Source: Lepidonotus clava (Eukaryota; Annelida; Polychaeta; Phyllodocida; Polynoidae). From it: a stretch of 64,000 nt of DNA. This document shows, piece after piece, positions 43,410 through 53,137 of the stretch. Under the pieces are notes generated by a model. That model saw nothing but the letters and a program-made list of their open reading frames with translations, was not told where the DNA came from and did not search any database. The stretch spans positions 26,613,151 through 26,677,150 of the forward strand of contig OW387149.1 of NCBI GenBank assembly GCA_936440205.1. The letters run 5' to 3'. Each line of letters opens with the position of its first letter. Position 1 is the stretch's first letter. Both the position numbers and the translations under genes were made by a program.

Positions 43410-44045
43410 TGTACTAATAGCTTAGCACTTTTAATATATTCTCGTGTTATATAATCCATCAGGGATCAGGCTTAGCAAGTCTACTTCTAGTCTACTTCTA
43501 GGAGAAATATCTTACGCTCCTAGCGCCACCTGTTAACCAGTATAAAAGGCGCTGCAAGGTAGGGAGCGAGCAGTTAGTTGGTTAGAAGTTAGTAGTCACT
43601 AGGTTTAGTGGGAACATCAGCTAAGTAAGTTTAGCCAAGGAGTTATACCTGGAGTAAGTACATCGGCTCCCGTGTAACAGACTGGAGTTTACCAATATCA
43701 ACTACCTCGGACATAGGATTGTGATAGAACTGAGTACTAGAATGGTCTAGAAGGTGTTGGAGCAACTCGTGTTCTAAATGTGGTTGATTGCTGATAGGAG
43801 ATGGGAGGTGGACTGATGAAGACTTATACATGGTGGCTTTGACTCGGGATGAGATGTTTATTGAATAAAAAACCTTTCATATTAAGAAGCTCCCTCATCG
43901 TTCATTTCTTTTGAACTGTTGGGAAGTGGACGGACAAACTTTAAAAGCAGTCTGAATTACTCAGGCATTCTGGGTAAACGACTCATGAAGACTTGGATAT
44001 ACACGAACATTACGCAGTCTTAAATCAAACATTAACAATAGTTCA
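43410..44045 (+). repeat. 5' LTR (636 bp)
   Basis: Starts TGTACTAATAGC and ends AATAGTTCA. TATAAAAGGCGC lies at 43541 and AATAAA at 43864. A primer-binding-like TGGTGGAGATTACCCGA begins two bases after its end. The 62-codon antisense frame inside both LTRs is likely non-coding. Confidence 0.95.
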
Positions 44046-44095
44046 TTTGGTGGAGATTACCCGAAACATGACTTGTGCCGTTTTGCTCATCCTTG

Positions 44096-44467
44096 ATGTC
44101 AGCCACCGGTGACTTTGAGGCTTCCTCTAACCCCAAGCCTCAATCTTTGCGGCCCGCAGGACACGATGTGTCAACATCATATACAGGGAATGTGGAAAAC
44201 CGCCACCTGGTAGGTAATCCCTTAGACGGGGAGGCACAGAGACAGGAGGTCGCAGCCAGACCCAAGCAGCTCTGCCCCGAAGGTGCACAAAATTACCAAA
44301 CCCGTGGCAAAGGTAAACCATTTCCCTGGCACCTAGGGTCCAAAGATAGGCCGGTTCTTGACGAAGGACTTGAAACCCTAACACACTCGGGACGAGTTGA
44401 AGGGAAGAACCGTCTCACGGAATATCAGCAATATTGGAACCCAGCAATTTACAACCCTATCGATTAA
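44096..44467 (+). CDS. Leader frame between 5' LTR and gag
   Basis: An open frame of about 124 codons (ATG at 44096) directly after the primer-binding region, with no domain I recognise. It overlaps the start of the gag frame in a different phase. It may be a leader peptide or an N-terminal exon-like part, as complex retroelements sometimes have. Its role is unknown. Confidence 0.35.
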   Translation: MSATGDFEASSNPKPQSLRPAGHDVSTSYTGNVENRHLVGNPLDGEAQRQEVAARPKQLCPEGAQNYQTRGKGKPFPWHLGSKDRPVLDEGLETLTHSGRVEGKNRLTEYQQYWNPAIYNPID

Positions 44468-46977
44468 CTTACGGTGTAGAAACGAACTTAGACCAAGCTG
44501 GTAAAAGAGCGGAAGCTCGGGCCTTTGATCCAGCCGAAATATTAAAGCAGTGGGCAGACTCAAGCCCCGAAAAGCACATAGATTTAGAGAGGCTAAGCGA
44601 TCAGGATAGTGAAGAAAATGTAACGCTTAAAGCACAAGATTTTAACACTCTAACTCATGAATTGTATGAAGAATACGAGGACGAGTACGAGGAAGAAAAT
44701 AGCGAGACAGAACAAGCAGCCGCAGATGTCAGAGGGGGTAGTCCTGATAGAAAATTAGCTAGAGAAGATAAATCAACCTCGTCTTCATACGAACTTATTA
44801 CCGAGGATGTTTTAGACACAGGTAAGAAAGCTAAACTAGAGAGTGAGGACGAAATTAGTGTAGAGGAAATACCTGTGAAAGAACAGTGGGACGATCACGA
44901 TATACAAAACCTCCACGAAAATAATATGGCGGAAGGAGGCGTTCCTTTGATGGATCTAGTAGAAGAAAGAGAGGATAGAGATCAACGCCAGCAACCCGGT
45001 GAAAGGGGAGCTGGGGGTGTAGATCTGGGGGCATGGCATCCTGACCGTGGGATGGACCCTGGGGGACCTCAACAAAACAATGGGAATGGCCAGATCCTAA
45101 TCCAGCAGCCGGGCCGAGGCGTGCCGGCAGGAGGCCAAGGTAATCAGGCCAATCCTCCCCTTAATCAACAAGTTCAAGGGGGCCAGAACGATCAGGCCAA
45201 CCCTCAAGGACTTATTCCTCCTCTTAATCAGCAGGTCCAGGGAGGCCAGGATAATCAGGCCAACCCACAAGGGCCTAACCCTCCTCAAAACCTTCTCAAC
45301 AACCCTCCTCAAAACCTTCTCAACAACCCTCCTCAAAACCTTCTCAACAACCCTCCCCAAAACCTTATTAATAATCCCCCTCCGAATCAGCCCAATCTGG
45401 GGATAAACCCTGGGGGACTCCAGCAACCCGGTGAAGGGGGAAATGGTGGTGCGAATCCGGGAATACAGCAGCCTAATCCTGGGGTAAACCTTGGGGGACT
45501 GCAACAAAATGATGGGGGAGGCCAACCAGGCCAACAGCCCGGCCGGGCCGTGCCAGCAGGAGGTGGGGTCGATCAAAACCTGCTCCCTCACCTATTGCAG
45601 GCGATGGCACTCGCAGCCAATCTTAACGCAGGCCGAGGAAGAGCGGATAACCAGCAGGGTCAGCAAGCCCCAGCAGGCCAGAATAATCAAGCGAATCCAC
45701 CAGGACCCAATAACCCTCCCCCAAACCAGAACAACAATCCATTCCTTAACCAATATAATAACCCTCCAAACCCGCCAGGTCCGCCGGGCCCACCAGGTCA
45801 GAACAACCCCCCAAACCCACCGAATCCTCCACCACCGGGACCGCCGGGACCGCCAGGTCCGCCGGGCCCACCCGGTCAGAACAACCCTCCAAACCCGCCG
45901 AATCAACCAAATATTTGGGAAATTCTACCGCAGTTGGGTCTGGCACTGGGGCAAACACCAGCGCCAGTGCGTGAAACGACTCACAGTGGTCACCAAAGGG
46001 GACCAAACATTAGGTTACCGTGGTTTAGTGGAAAAGAAGACGAGCAAATAGAAAAGTATTTCAGGGAATTAAAACGACTGAAAGCTATCTATGACTGGTC
46101 GGACGCCCACCTCCTGAATATGGCGCTGTTAGGCCTAAAGGGAAGGGCCGACGACTGGGCAGGAGCGTTAGCTGAAAGTGAGAAAGACTCATTTGAGAAG
46201 CTAGAAGCCCAAATGACCAAGATCTTCGGTGATCGAAGAGCTAAATGGCAGAAACACGCAGAGTTCTGTGCCCTTAAACAAGGAAAGGACCAGAGCGTGA
46301 TCGAATTTGCAGGTGTTCTGAAACAAAAGCAAGTTAAGGCAGAGGCGAGTGAAAGCATGATGTTAGCTGTGTTTTTAGAAGGATTAAAACAGGGCATAGC
46401 CAGGCAAGTAGCCATACTGGACCCTAAGTCGTTCACCGAAGCGGTGGATTGTGCAACGAGACTAGAATCGTTGGACAAAGGCAAAGGGGGAACTAAAATA
46501 TCTAATGCAGTGAGCGAACTGGCTGGAAGCCAAGAATCAGAGGAGACCGCGGCCCTAAACTCCATCTCCGAACGATTTGGAGTGGTGCTGGCCCGACTGG
46601 AGGCCGCTCCATGGTTCCAGAAACCAAAGCCAGGGCAAAGCGGGACTCCCCAGAGTGGTGGTAACTTTAAACAGCAAGGTTATGAGAGAAAAGATAGGTA
46701 CGAAAACCAGAAAGGTGAAAGAAATTCAGATCAGAAGCCTAAATCCAATATCGCCCCGAACAGAGAGGCAGATAAGGGAAAGAATCTGCCAACTCAACAG
46801 AAAGTAGAGAGACCCAGGTTGCCTTTTGATGAAAGTAAGTTTTGTATCATTCACCAACAGCATGGTCACTCTACAGAAGCGTGCTTGTGGTTGAAGAATA
46901 GGTTGAGGGAAAAACCCCCGCGGATCTACAAAGATAGCAAAGCCAGTGGTACCGAACAAAAGAATCAGGGAAACTAG
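44434..46977 (+). CDS. Gag of the LTR element
   Basis: Open from 44434. The first ATG in this frame is at 44926 (MAEGGVPLMDLVEERED), the likelier initiator if translation is independent. The N-terminal part is acidic. It is followed by a Gly/Gln/Asn region with four 24-bp repeats (NPPQNLLN units, 45287-45385) and a collagen-like PPGPPGPPG stretch (about residues 445-490 of the open frame). The retrotransposon-gag capsid domain covers about 530-690 (WFSGKEDEQIEKYFRELKRL; LKGRADDWA; EFAGVLKQK). Near the end is CIIHQQHGHSTEAC, a Cys/His motif in place of a standard CCHC knuckle. It builds the particle core. Confidence 0.85.
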   Translation: MEPSNLQPYRLTYGVETNLDQAGKRAEARAFDPAEILKQWADSSPEKHIDLERLSDQDSEENVTLKAQDFNTLTHELYEEYEDEYEEENSETEQAAADVRGGSPDRKLAREDKSTSSSYELITEDVLDTGKKAKLESEDEISVEEIPVKEQWDDHDIQNLHENNMAEGGVPLMDLVEEREDRDQRQQPGERGAGGVDLGAWHPDRGMDPGGPQQNNGNGQILIQQPGRGVPAGGQGNQANPPLNQQVQGGQNDQANPQGLIPPLNQQVQGGQDNQANPQGPNPPQNLLNNPPQNLLNNPPQNLLNNPPQNLINNPPPNQPNLGINPGGLQQPGEGGNGGANPGIQQPNPGVNLGGLQQNDGGGQPGQQPGRAVPAGGGVDQNLLPHLLQAMALAANLNAGRGRADNQQGQQAPAGQNNQANPPGPNNPPPNQNNNPFLNQYNNPPNPPGPPGPPGQNNPPNPPNPPPPGPPGPPGPPGPPGQNNPPNPPNQPNIWEILPQLGLALGQTPAPVRETTHSGHQRGPNIRLPWFSGKEDEQIEKYFRELKRLKAIYDWSDAHLLNMALLGLKGRADDWAGALAESEKDSFEKLEAQMTKIFGDRRAKWQKHAEFCALKQGKDQSVIEFAGVLKQKQVKAEASESMMLAVFLEGLKQGIARQVAILDPKSFTEAVDCATRLESLDKGKGGTKISNAVSELAGSQESEETAALNSISERFGVVLARLEAAPWFQKPKPGQSGTPQSGGNFKQQGYERKDRYENQKGERNSDQKPKSNIAPNREADKGKNLPTQQKVERPRLPFDESKFCIIHQQHGHSTEACLWLKNRLREKPPRIYKDSKASGTEQKNQGN

Positions 46978-47015
46978 AGGAAGGGTCCGTTCATTCCACG
47001 ATAGAATTAGGCGCA

Positions 47016-50000
47016 GTGGACGGACCGGCTAGGAGAGAGATAGGAGACGAAGCATTTTTCTTAACGTTAAGATTTGATGATCAGAAGGAGGTTAGATCTT
47101 TAGTAGACACAGGAGCGAGCGATTGCTTCATGTCCACCCATTGTAAACGGCAGATCCCTAAACAATGCATTTTAGATGAATGGAAGGTATCGAAAGGAAA
47201 CATCAGTCTAGCAGACAACTCGTCTCAAGTAATACTAGAACAAATTAGATGTAAGTTTTCAATCCAGGGATCGGTGGTCTGCTATGATTTCAACATAGTG
47301 GACGATCTATGCCACCTAATAGTAATCGGTAGAAACTTATTAACAGTGCTTCGATCAGATTTATCTCTACCAGGCGCAAAGATAGAAGTGTTTTGTGGAA
47401 ACCCTATAGTCAGCAAAGAAACAGTGAAAATTCCACCGGGAAATGAATGCATCATACCGGTTACCACCCGAGAGCCGCTGGGATTAGACTCACCAGTGGC
47501 TTACTGCGCACCAGCAGTCACTGCCCCGGTCCTAGTGGAGGGGTGCGTGAATACGGTGGGAAGTCAGTGGTGGATCAAAGTCATGAATCCGCTAGATGAA
47601 ATGCAAGAAATCACTCCCCAGGAAGTATTAGCTTTTGCAGAAGAATGCGCAGTGCCTGAGGTAAACCAAAATCAGATAGAAGAGTTCCTAGACTTGTGTT
47701 ATCTAACTAAAACAGAGACCCCAATGTCCATCTGTAGGATTTCTGTAGAAGTAATGAAAGACGCAGTGCAAATGGAAAGCCAAACCTCTGAGGAGAAATC
47801 CCGAGGTAAAATGGATGAAAATGTAAGTAAAATAGATCTAACCGAGTCGTGCTTAAACGAAGAACAACAGGTAAGGTTTAGACAAATGCTTAATAACAAC
47901 AGAAATGCACTAGCGTTCTCAATGGAAGAGTTAGGTCACTGTGAAATAGCGCCGATGAGAATCATTGTGGATGAGTCGCAGGGAGTCATAAGTTCTAGAC
48001 CATACCGATACTCTCCACAGAAAATGGATATCATCGATGAACAGGTTAGGCAACTCATAGATATAGGTGTCATAGAGCCCAGCGAATCGGCTTGGCGAAG
48101 CCCGCTGGTGGTAGTGCAGAAGAAAGATGGCAAACCTAGGCTCTGTACAGACTTTCGCATGCTTAATCAAGTCACTTTTAAAGATAAATTCCCCATGCCC
48201 ACGGCTCGCTCGCTTTTCCTATATATGGCTTACAAGAAACCCACTATGTGGACAGCTTTAGATCTGTTGAGCGGCTATCATCAGTGTGTAATCGAAGAAG
48301 ACAGTAGAAAATATACCGCTTTTGAAACCCCGATGGGTGTGTATCAGTATAAGCGTGTACCATTTGGCTTAGTTGGCGCGCCTTGGCAGTTTACCAAGGT
48401 AATGGCCATAGCGCTAAAGGGATTGATTCCTAGAACATGCTTAGCATATTTAGACGACGTAATCGTCTACGACACTACATTTGAAGAACACCTGGCAAGT
48501 GTTGAGGTGGTTCTCCAAGCTTTGGCGAGAGCTAATCTCAAACTGAAACCGTCAAAGTGTGAGTGGTGCCGCAGTGAAATCAATTTCCTCGGCCACGTAG
48601 TAAACGCGGAAGGAGTGGCTACACAAAGGGTAACCACAGAAAAGATTACAGCCTTTAACCGTCCACATAATGTGAAAACCATTAAATCATTTCTGGGACT
48701 GTGTAATTACTACCGATCGTTTGTCCCAAATTTTGCCGATCTAGCTAAACCATTAAATCGGCTGCTAAAGAAAGAAGTCTATTTTGAGTGGACGGAGGCT
48801 TGCGAGGAAGCGTTTCAACAGTTAAAGAAACTGCTCACCTCGCCACCCTTACTAATCCATCCGGATATAGGAGGGCATTTCTATCTGCTAACAGATGCAT
48901 CGGACGCCGCGTGCGGTGCAGCGGTTTGTCACAAACTAGATGAAATCTACCGTCCGGTTGCTTTCTGGGGATGTACTCTCCGAGACGCCGAATTAAATTA
49001 TTCGGTAACAGAAAAGGAGGCTCTGGCAGTAATTAAAGGCATTAAGAACTATGAGGACATGTTGCAGGGAGCTAAAATCACAATAGTGACTGATCACAAA
49101 CCGTTGATTCCCCTGCTACAGAGTGCCTACAAAGCCCCGTCAGCCCGGCTGAGACGGTGGGCTTTAGCGTTATCAGATTTTGATTTTGAAATCATATATG
49201 AGCCAGGAGCGACTCATTTTCTACCGGACTATTTGTCTAGAGTCTATCATGAGCATGTCCCAGGTGAAGAATATGAGCCCGCTGTGGGATGTGAGTTATT
49301 TGAGGCCGAAGTTCAGGATGAAGAACTTTCTGTGGCTACGGTAATAAACGCGCAACTCCAAGATGCAGAGTGCGCGCGATTGATAGACTACCTGCAGGAC
49401 GGAGACCTACCGACAGATCCCCTTGAAGCTAGGCGAATAATGGACCAAGCCGATTTTGTGGGAATGGTAGCACCGGGGGTACTCTGTAGGTTCAACGTAA
49501 AAAGGTATAACAAACACCAAGACCAACTGGTCAGACTAAAACCCCGCATGATAGTTCCAGGTAGGTTAATTCCCAAAGTCCTGAGACTATTACATAATGA
49601 CATCTTGGCTGGGGGACATGTAGGTATCAGTAATCTCACTACCAAAATCTCTGACAGGTTCTACTGGCGAAACATGAACGCCGACATTACAGACTATGTG
49701 AAGGCCTGTGAAACCTGTTCTCTAAGGAGACGGGCCCCACATTTCAAGGCCTTAGCTAAGTCTTGGGAGAGGCCGACTCGACCCTTTGAGGTGGTTCAGT
49801 GTGATTTCATCGGGCCACTAAAGAGGGCTAGGGATGGGTCAAAATATATCATGACCTTCATAGACCTACTAACAGGTTGGCCGGAGGCTTTCACCACGAA
49901 AGACTCCACTGCGCAAACCGCGGCCAACTGTTTCCTGACCGGGATAGTGTGTCGGTATGGGCGGGTAAACCGTCTGCACACAGACCGGGGGGCGGCCTTC

Positions 50001-51257
50001 CTATCAGGACTGTTCCGGGAGATTACTACCCGACTAGCGTGCAAACAAACGTTCACTACCGGGCGAATGCCGACTGGCAACGCTCGAGTAGAAAGACTAC
50101 ATAAAACCATTGAAAACCTGATTGCTTATTATATCCCTGACGACCACTGTAACTGGATCGATCTACTTCCCATTGCATTATGGACAGTTAGATCCACAAT
50201 CAGTGTACGGTCGGGATACAGCCCGCATACCTTGCTGTTTGGCAGAGATCCAATTAGCATGGGAATGCCTGAGCAGGGAACAATTCCTGAAACGCTGAAC
50301 GACTGCGAGTTTTTCATGCAAACCAAGGATAATATTGCTATGTTTAAGAATATGGCTGAAAGGGTAGTTCAAAACTACGAAAAAGATCTGAGGCTGCGAA
50401 TTGATGAGCGGGCACGGCCCACTCAGATGTACGAAGGTGATATGGTATACATGTACGACCCTTTAGCTAGTGAAAATAAAGCGTCTAAGTTCTCAAACAG
50501 GTATACTGGGCCATTCAGGGTAATTGAAACAAAAGGAGACCACCTTGTTAGACTAGTGTCTTTAAAAACTGGAAAACAGGTCCCACATCTAGTAAACATT
50601 TCAAAACTCAAACCTGCACATGGGCCTTGGTCCCCCGCTGTCCCTCATAACATTCCCAAAATGGTGAGAGAAGCGAAAATCACTAACTCAAAAGGGGCAG
50701 ATCCTGACCGAAACCCTGAATTGCATCACACTCCGACGGGTGAAATCGCTGAGGAAGATGGCGAAATAAGGGGTGCTGAGACTGAAAACTCAACGGGAAC
50801 GACCGGTCCCCGTGAGCATGATGCAGTTCCTATGACCAGGAAGGTACCTACACAAAAACCCGGTCCAAGTCCCACTGATTTAGCAGAAACGGATGGGCAA
50901 ATCACTGATGGTCAGGGCACCAGTGCGGACACCGCGCTGTCAACAAACTTATCCTTTGTTCCTAATAAAGCCGCCTGTGAACGGGGAACAGCTGGCGCTA
51001 ATGAACAGAGGAAACGCAAACGAGCTAAACGAAGGGGCAAAAGCCAGCCGTTGGAGGGGAGATCCCCTCCAGGCAACAACAAGCCCATAAAACTACCCTG
51101 CGGTGATGTGCCGATCTTGGATACATCGGAACAGAGCCCAGAAAAAACAGTAAAGGACCATGTCCCGACGAAAGGTGGCTATAACCTACGTCGGAACCGC
51201 CGCCCTAACTACGTCGCTCTGTCCAACGGCGGGGAAAGCGACGACATGGATGATTAA
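47016..51257 (+). CDS. Pol polyprotein (protease, RT, RNase H, integrase)
   Basis: 1413 codons in a different phase from gag, beginning shortly after it. Ty3/Gypsy elements often link the two by frameshift or readthrough. Domains in order: aspartic protease LVDTGAS near residue 30, RT with FGLVGAPWQF and YLDDVIVY near 478, RNase H with LLTDASDAACGA near 625, and an integrase zinc finger (HNDILAGGHVG...CETCSLRRR) at about 860-905. The DDE triad is at about 929 (VVQCDFIG), 989 (HTDRGAAF) and 1026 (ARVERLHK). A long disordered basic tail (about 1210-1413) follows. Domain order (RT-RH-IN) marks Ty3/Gypsy (Metaviridae). Confidence 0.92.
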   Translation: MDGPARREIGDEAFFLTLRFDDQKEVRSLVDTGASDCFMSTHCKRQIPKQCILDEWKVSKGNISLADNSSQVILEQIRCKFSIQGSVVCYDFNIVDDLCHLIVIGRNLLTVLRSDLSLPGAKIEVFCGNPIVSKETVKIPPGNECIIPVTTREPLGLDSPVAYCAPAVTAPVLVEGCVNTVGSQWWIKVMNPLDEMQEITPQEVLAFAEECAVPEVNQNQIEEFLDLCYLTKTETPMSICRISVEVMKDAVQMESQTSEEKSRGKMDENVSKIDLTESCLNEEQQVRFRQMLNNNRNALAFSMEELGHCEIAPMRIIVDESQGVISSRPYRYSPQKMDIIDEQVRQLIDIGVIEPSESAWRSPLVVVQKKDGKPRLCTDFRMLNQVTFKDKFPMPTARSLFLYMAYKKPTMWTALDLLSGYHQCVIEEDSRKYTAFETPMGVYQYKRVPFGLVGAPWQFTKVMAIALKGLIPRTCLAYLDDVIVYDTTFEEHLASVEVVLQALARANLKLKPSKCEWCRSEINFLGHVVNAEGVATQRVTTEKITAFNRPHNVKTIKSFLGLCNYYRSFVPNFADLAKPLNRLLKKEVYFEWTEACEEAFQQLKKLLTSPPLLIHPDIGGHFYLLTDASDAACGAAVCHKLDEIYRPVAFWGCTLRDAELNYSVTEKEALAVIKGIKNYEDMLQGAKITIVTDHKPLIPLLQSAYKAPSARLRRWALALSDFDFEIIYEPGATHFLPDYLSRVYHEHVPGEEYEPAVGCELFEAEVQDEELSVATVINAQLQDAECARLIDYLQDGDLPTDPLEARRIMDQADFVGMVAPGVLCRFNVKRYNKHQDQLVRLKPRMIVPGRLIPKVLRLLHNDILAGGHVGISNLTTKISDRFYWRNMNADITDYVKACETCSLRRRAPHFKALAKSWERPTRPFEVVQCDFIGPLKRARDGSKYIMTFIDLLTGWPEAFTTKDSTAQTAANCFLTGIVCRYGRVNRLHTDRGAAFLSGLFREITTRLACKQTFTTGRMPTGNARVERLHKTIENLIAYYIPDDHCNWIDLLPIALWTVRSTISVRSGYSPHTLLFGRDPISMGMPEQGTIPETLNDCEFFMQTKDNIAMFKNMAERVVQNYEKDLRLRIDERARPTQMYEGDMVYMYDPLASENKASKFSNRYTGPFRVIETKGDHLVRLVSLKTGKQVPHLVNISKLKPAHGPWSPAVPHNIPKMVREAKITNSKGADPDRNPELHHTPTGEIAEEDGEIRGAETENSTGTTGPREHDAVPMTRKVPTQKPGPSPTDLAETDGQITDGQGTSADTALSTNLSFVPNKAACERGTAGANEQRKRKRAKRRGKSQPLEGRSPPGNNKPIKLPCGDVPILDTSEQSPEKTVKDHVPTKGGYNLRRNRRPNYVALSNGGESDDMDD

Positions 51258-51919
51258 TGCAGGAAATCTAGCCGCCCTGTGAAAATAAAGGTTCGGCGGA
51301 GCGGCACCGTTAGCATCAACGCTAATGGAACAGGTGGTCTACCTCACGGCCACCCCGCCGCGCCCAGGGGCGTGGCAGAAAGGGAGGGTGCGCACACCAA
51401 GAGAGATGCCAGTGGTTTGGCGTCATCTCTTGGGACCGGATGCAAGCGTTCCCCCCCCCACCTGAAACAAAATACAGCTCCAAATATGGAGACGGCATGG
51501 ACAAGCGGATCGGTTATAATTTCGTGGGATCCGCGCCGATCCACCAGTCGGTCCGCAACTCTGCTCCTAGACGGTCACCTCTGCTGCAGGTGATTGTACG
51601 CACAACCCAGCCCGGGAGGAAACGGAGATAGACATTGATTCTATCTCTGAACAGAAGTTGGAGATAGAAATTGTTCAACTTCCGACTTCTCCTGGAAGGA
51701 GCAGAAAGAGAACTTAGCTGGGACACTGATCCACCAACTCATGGGGAACTGTCTAGCCCTCCGGCCACATAGCAATCCAAAGGGAACCACTACTTTCCCT
51801 GCGGACACGGAGGGAAGGATCATCGTCCCCCTGAGAAGGAAACGGATTAGCCGCCCCCACCAGAGGGCGCTACCTACCAAGGGAAGGTTCGTTGGGCCAT
51901 TCTTTTAGGATTTTACCAA

Positions 51920-52891
51920 ATGAAAGAAAAGACAGTCGAAAAGGAGAGTGCTAGGAAACAACCGGCTCAGACCCTTAGGCGGTGGAGTTGGCCGGGCCGG
52001 GGGGGTGTCCGTCCGGACTCAACCGACGCCGGGATTGCCCAGAAGAAGCCAAGGACACCAGCCCGGCGGCCCACCAGAACGACCACAGGCGGAGCCAAGA
52101 GGTCCGCCAAATCGGCTCCAGCCAAAAAGAAGACAGCAGATAAAGACTTCTACAATTTATCTGAGGTGAGTGACTCGGAGCCCGAGCCAAGGCTAACGGC
52201 GTTGGCCAAGCCGGTTCAGAAGGAGGAAGCGGCCAACCAACCGGTGCAGATTCAGGCCGGCTGGTTCTGGGACCTTACGCAACCACTGTTCCAACTATTT
52301 GAGACTGTTGACGAAATTAGAAGGACAGTAGGACTGGATGTGCCAAAATCAAACAAACAGTTAGCTGAGATTAAAACTCAGGTAGCTCCTTTCATTCAAA
52401 GGACCACACAAAACTCTAGATGCGTCAAGGAAAGTACCAGCCTACCAACAACACGAGGCGGCCGACCTCTGCCCACTCTGGAAAGGCGGTCGGGAGGGGA
52501 ACATCTAACCGTCGCCGCTCCAGGACTAAAAGTGGAGGTAGCACCCGTTCAACACGCGCCAACCCCACCGGTGGGGAACGGGCCGGCGGGAGCTCCCCTC
52601 CTCCACCACTTACAGCCTGCGGACCCCGCTTGTTTAGACTTGAGCAGCTTGACAACGAGCTGCAACGCCAATCCATCACCACTGCTATGGAACCAGCAGC
52701 AGTGGACGCCAACCAGCCAGCCGGGGGGCCCACTGTGGCCGAGCCCACTCCCAGCGACAAACCCACCGCAGGTACCGAACCCATACCCCTCGAGCCAACC
52801 GTCGTACGATCCAACGGGGGCCGTTTCGGACTGGAACCTACTAGGCCAAGACCCCTCAGAGCAATGCGCCCCTCGTCCTGCGAACGTATGA
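51920..52891 (+). CDS. Accessory-type frame 1 between pol and env
   Basis: 323 codons from an ATG at 51920. The N-terminal third is Lys/Arg-rich (AKRSAKSAPAKKKTADKDF), then a short region with two Trp (AGWFWDLTQPLFQLFETVDE), then a proline-rich tail. No known domain. It overlaps frame 2 by about 470 nt. The basic start suggests nucleic-acid binding or nuclear entry (inference). Confidence 0.5.
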   Translation: MKEKTVEKESARKQPAQTLRRWSWPGRGGVRPDSTDAGIAQKKPRTPARRPTRTTTGGAKRSAKSAPAKKKTADKDFYNLSEVSDSEPEPRLTALAKPVQKEEAANQPVQIQAGWFWDLTQPLFQLFETVDEIRRTVGLDVPKSNKQLAEIKTQVAPFIQRTTQNSRCVKESTSLPTTRGGRPLPTLERRSGGEHLTVAAPGLKVEVAPVQHAPTPPVGNGPAGAPLLHHLQPADPACLDLSSLTTSCNANPSPLLWNQQQWTPTSQPGGPLWPSPLPATNPPQVPNPYPSSQPSYDPTGAVSDWNLLGQDPSEQCAPRPANV

Positions 52892-52989
52892 GAGGTTTGA
52901 GGATCACGGTCACCAGGGACGAGAGCGGGATCATCAGGCGAGTGGTAAATGACAACGGGCAAAACCTCTACGAGCATGTCCCAAACTAA
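52420..52989 (+). CDS. Accessory-type frame 2, overlapping frame 1
   Basis: 189 codons from an ATG at 52420 in another phase. It has an arginine-rich patch NRRRSRTKSGGSTRSTR reminiscent of RNA-binding basic motifs, a Thr/Pro-rich middle, and a structured-looking end (GLRITVTRDESGIIRRVVND). That end lies partly beyond the overlap with frame 1, which supports real coding. It ends 148 nt before the envelope ATG. Confidence 0.45.
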   Translation: MRQGKYQPTNNTRRPTSAHSGKAVGRGTSNRRRSRTKSGGSTRSTRANPTGGERAGGSSPPPPLTACGPRLFRLEQLDNELQRQSITTAMEPAAVDANQPAGGPTVAEPTPSDKPTAGTEPIPLEPTVVRSNGGRFGLEPTRPRPLRAMRPSSCERMRGLRITVTRDESGIIRRVVNDNGQNLYEHVPN

Positions 52990-53137
52990 ACAGACCAGAG
53001 GACCCGGGAGGAGAGCATTTTTTGGCGCATGGATGATAGTAGTGCGCAGAAAAATAAGGTAACTTTGCTGTGAACATGTTTTAGATAAACTGCAAAATTA
53101 ACTTTCTCAAACTATCGCTAAGGCCAAAACAAAGACA

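Noticed and set aside
43410-43459. Reading the first ~17 codons inside the LTR as the start of the neighbouring Polinton gene
   Set aside because: The same bases begin the other LTR at 62201, so they belong to the LTR. The frame continuing into them is coincidental.
43643-43831. 62-codon antisense frame present in both LTRs
   Set aside because: Its identical second copy simply reflects the identical LTRs. It has no domain and a length expected by chance.
45097-46051. Long frames in other phases and on the other strand across gag
   Set aside because: The Pro/Asn/Gly repeat composition keeps several phases open. The gag frame alone carries the capsid domain.
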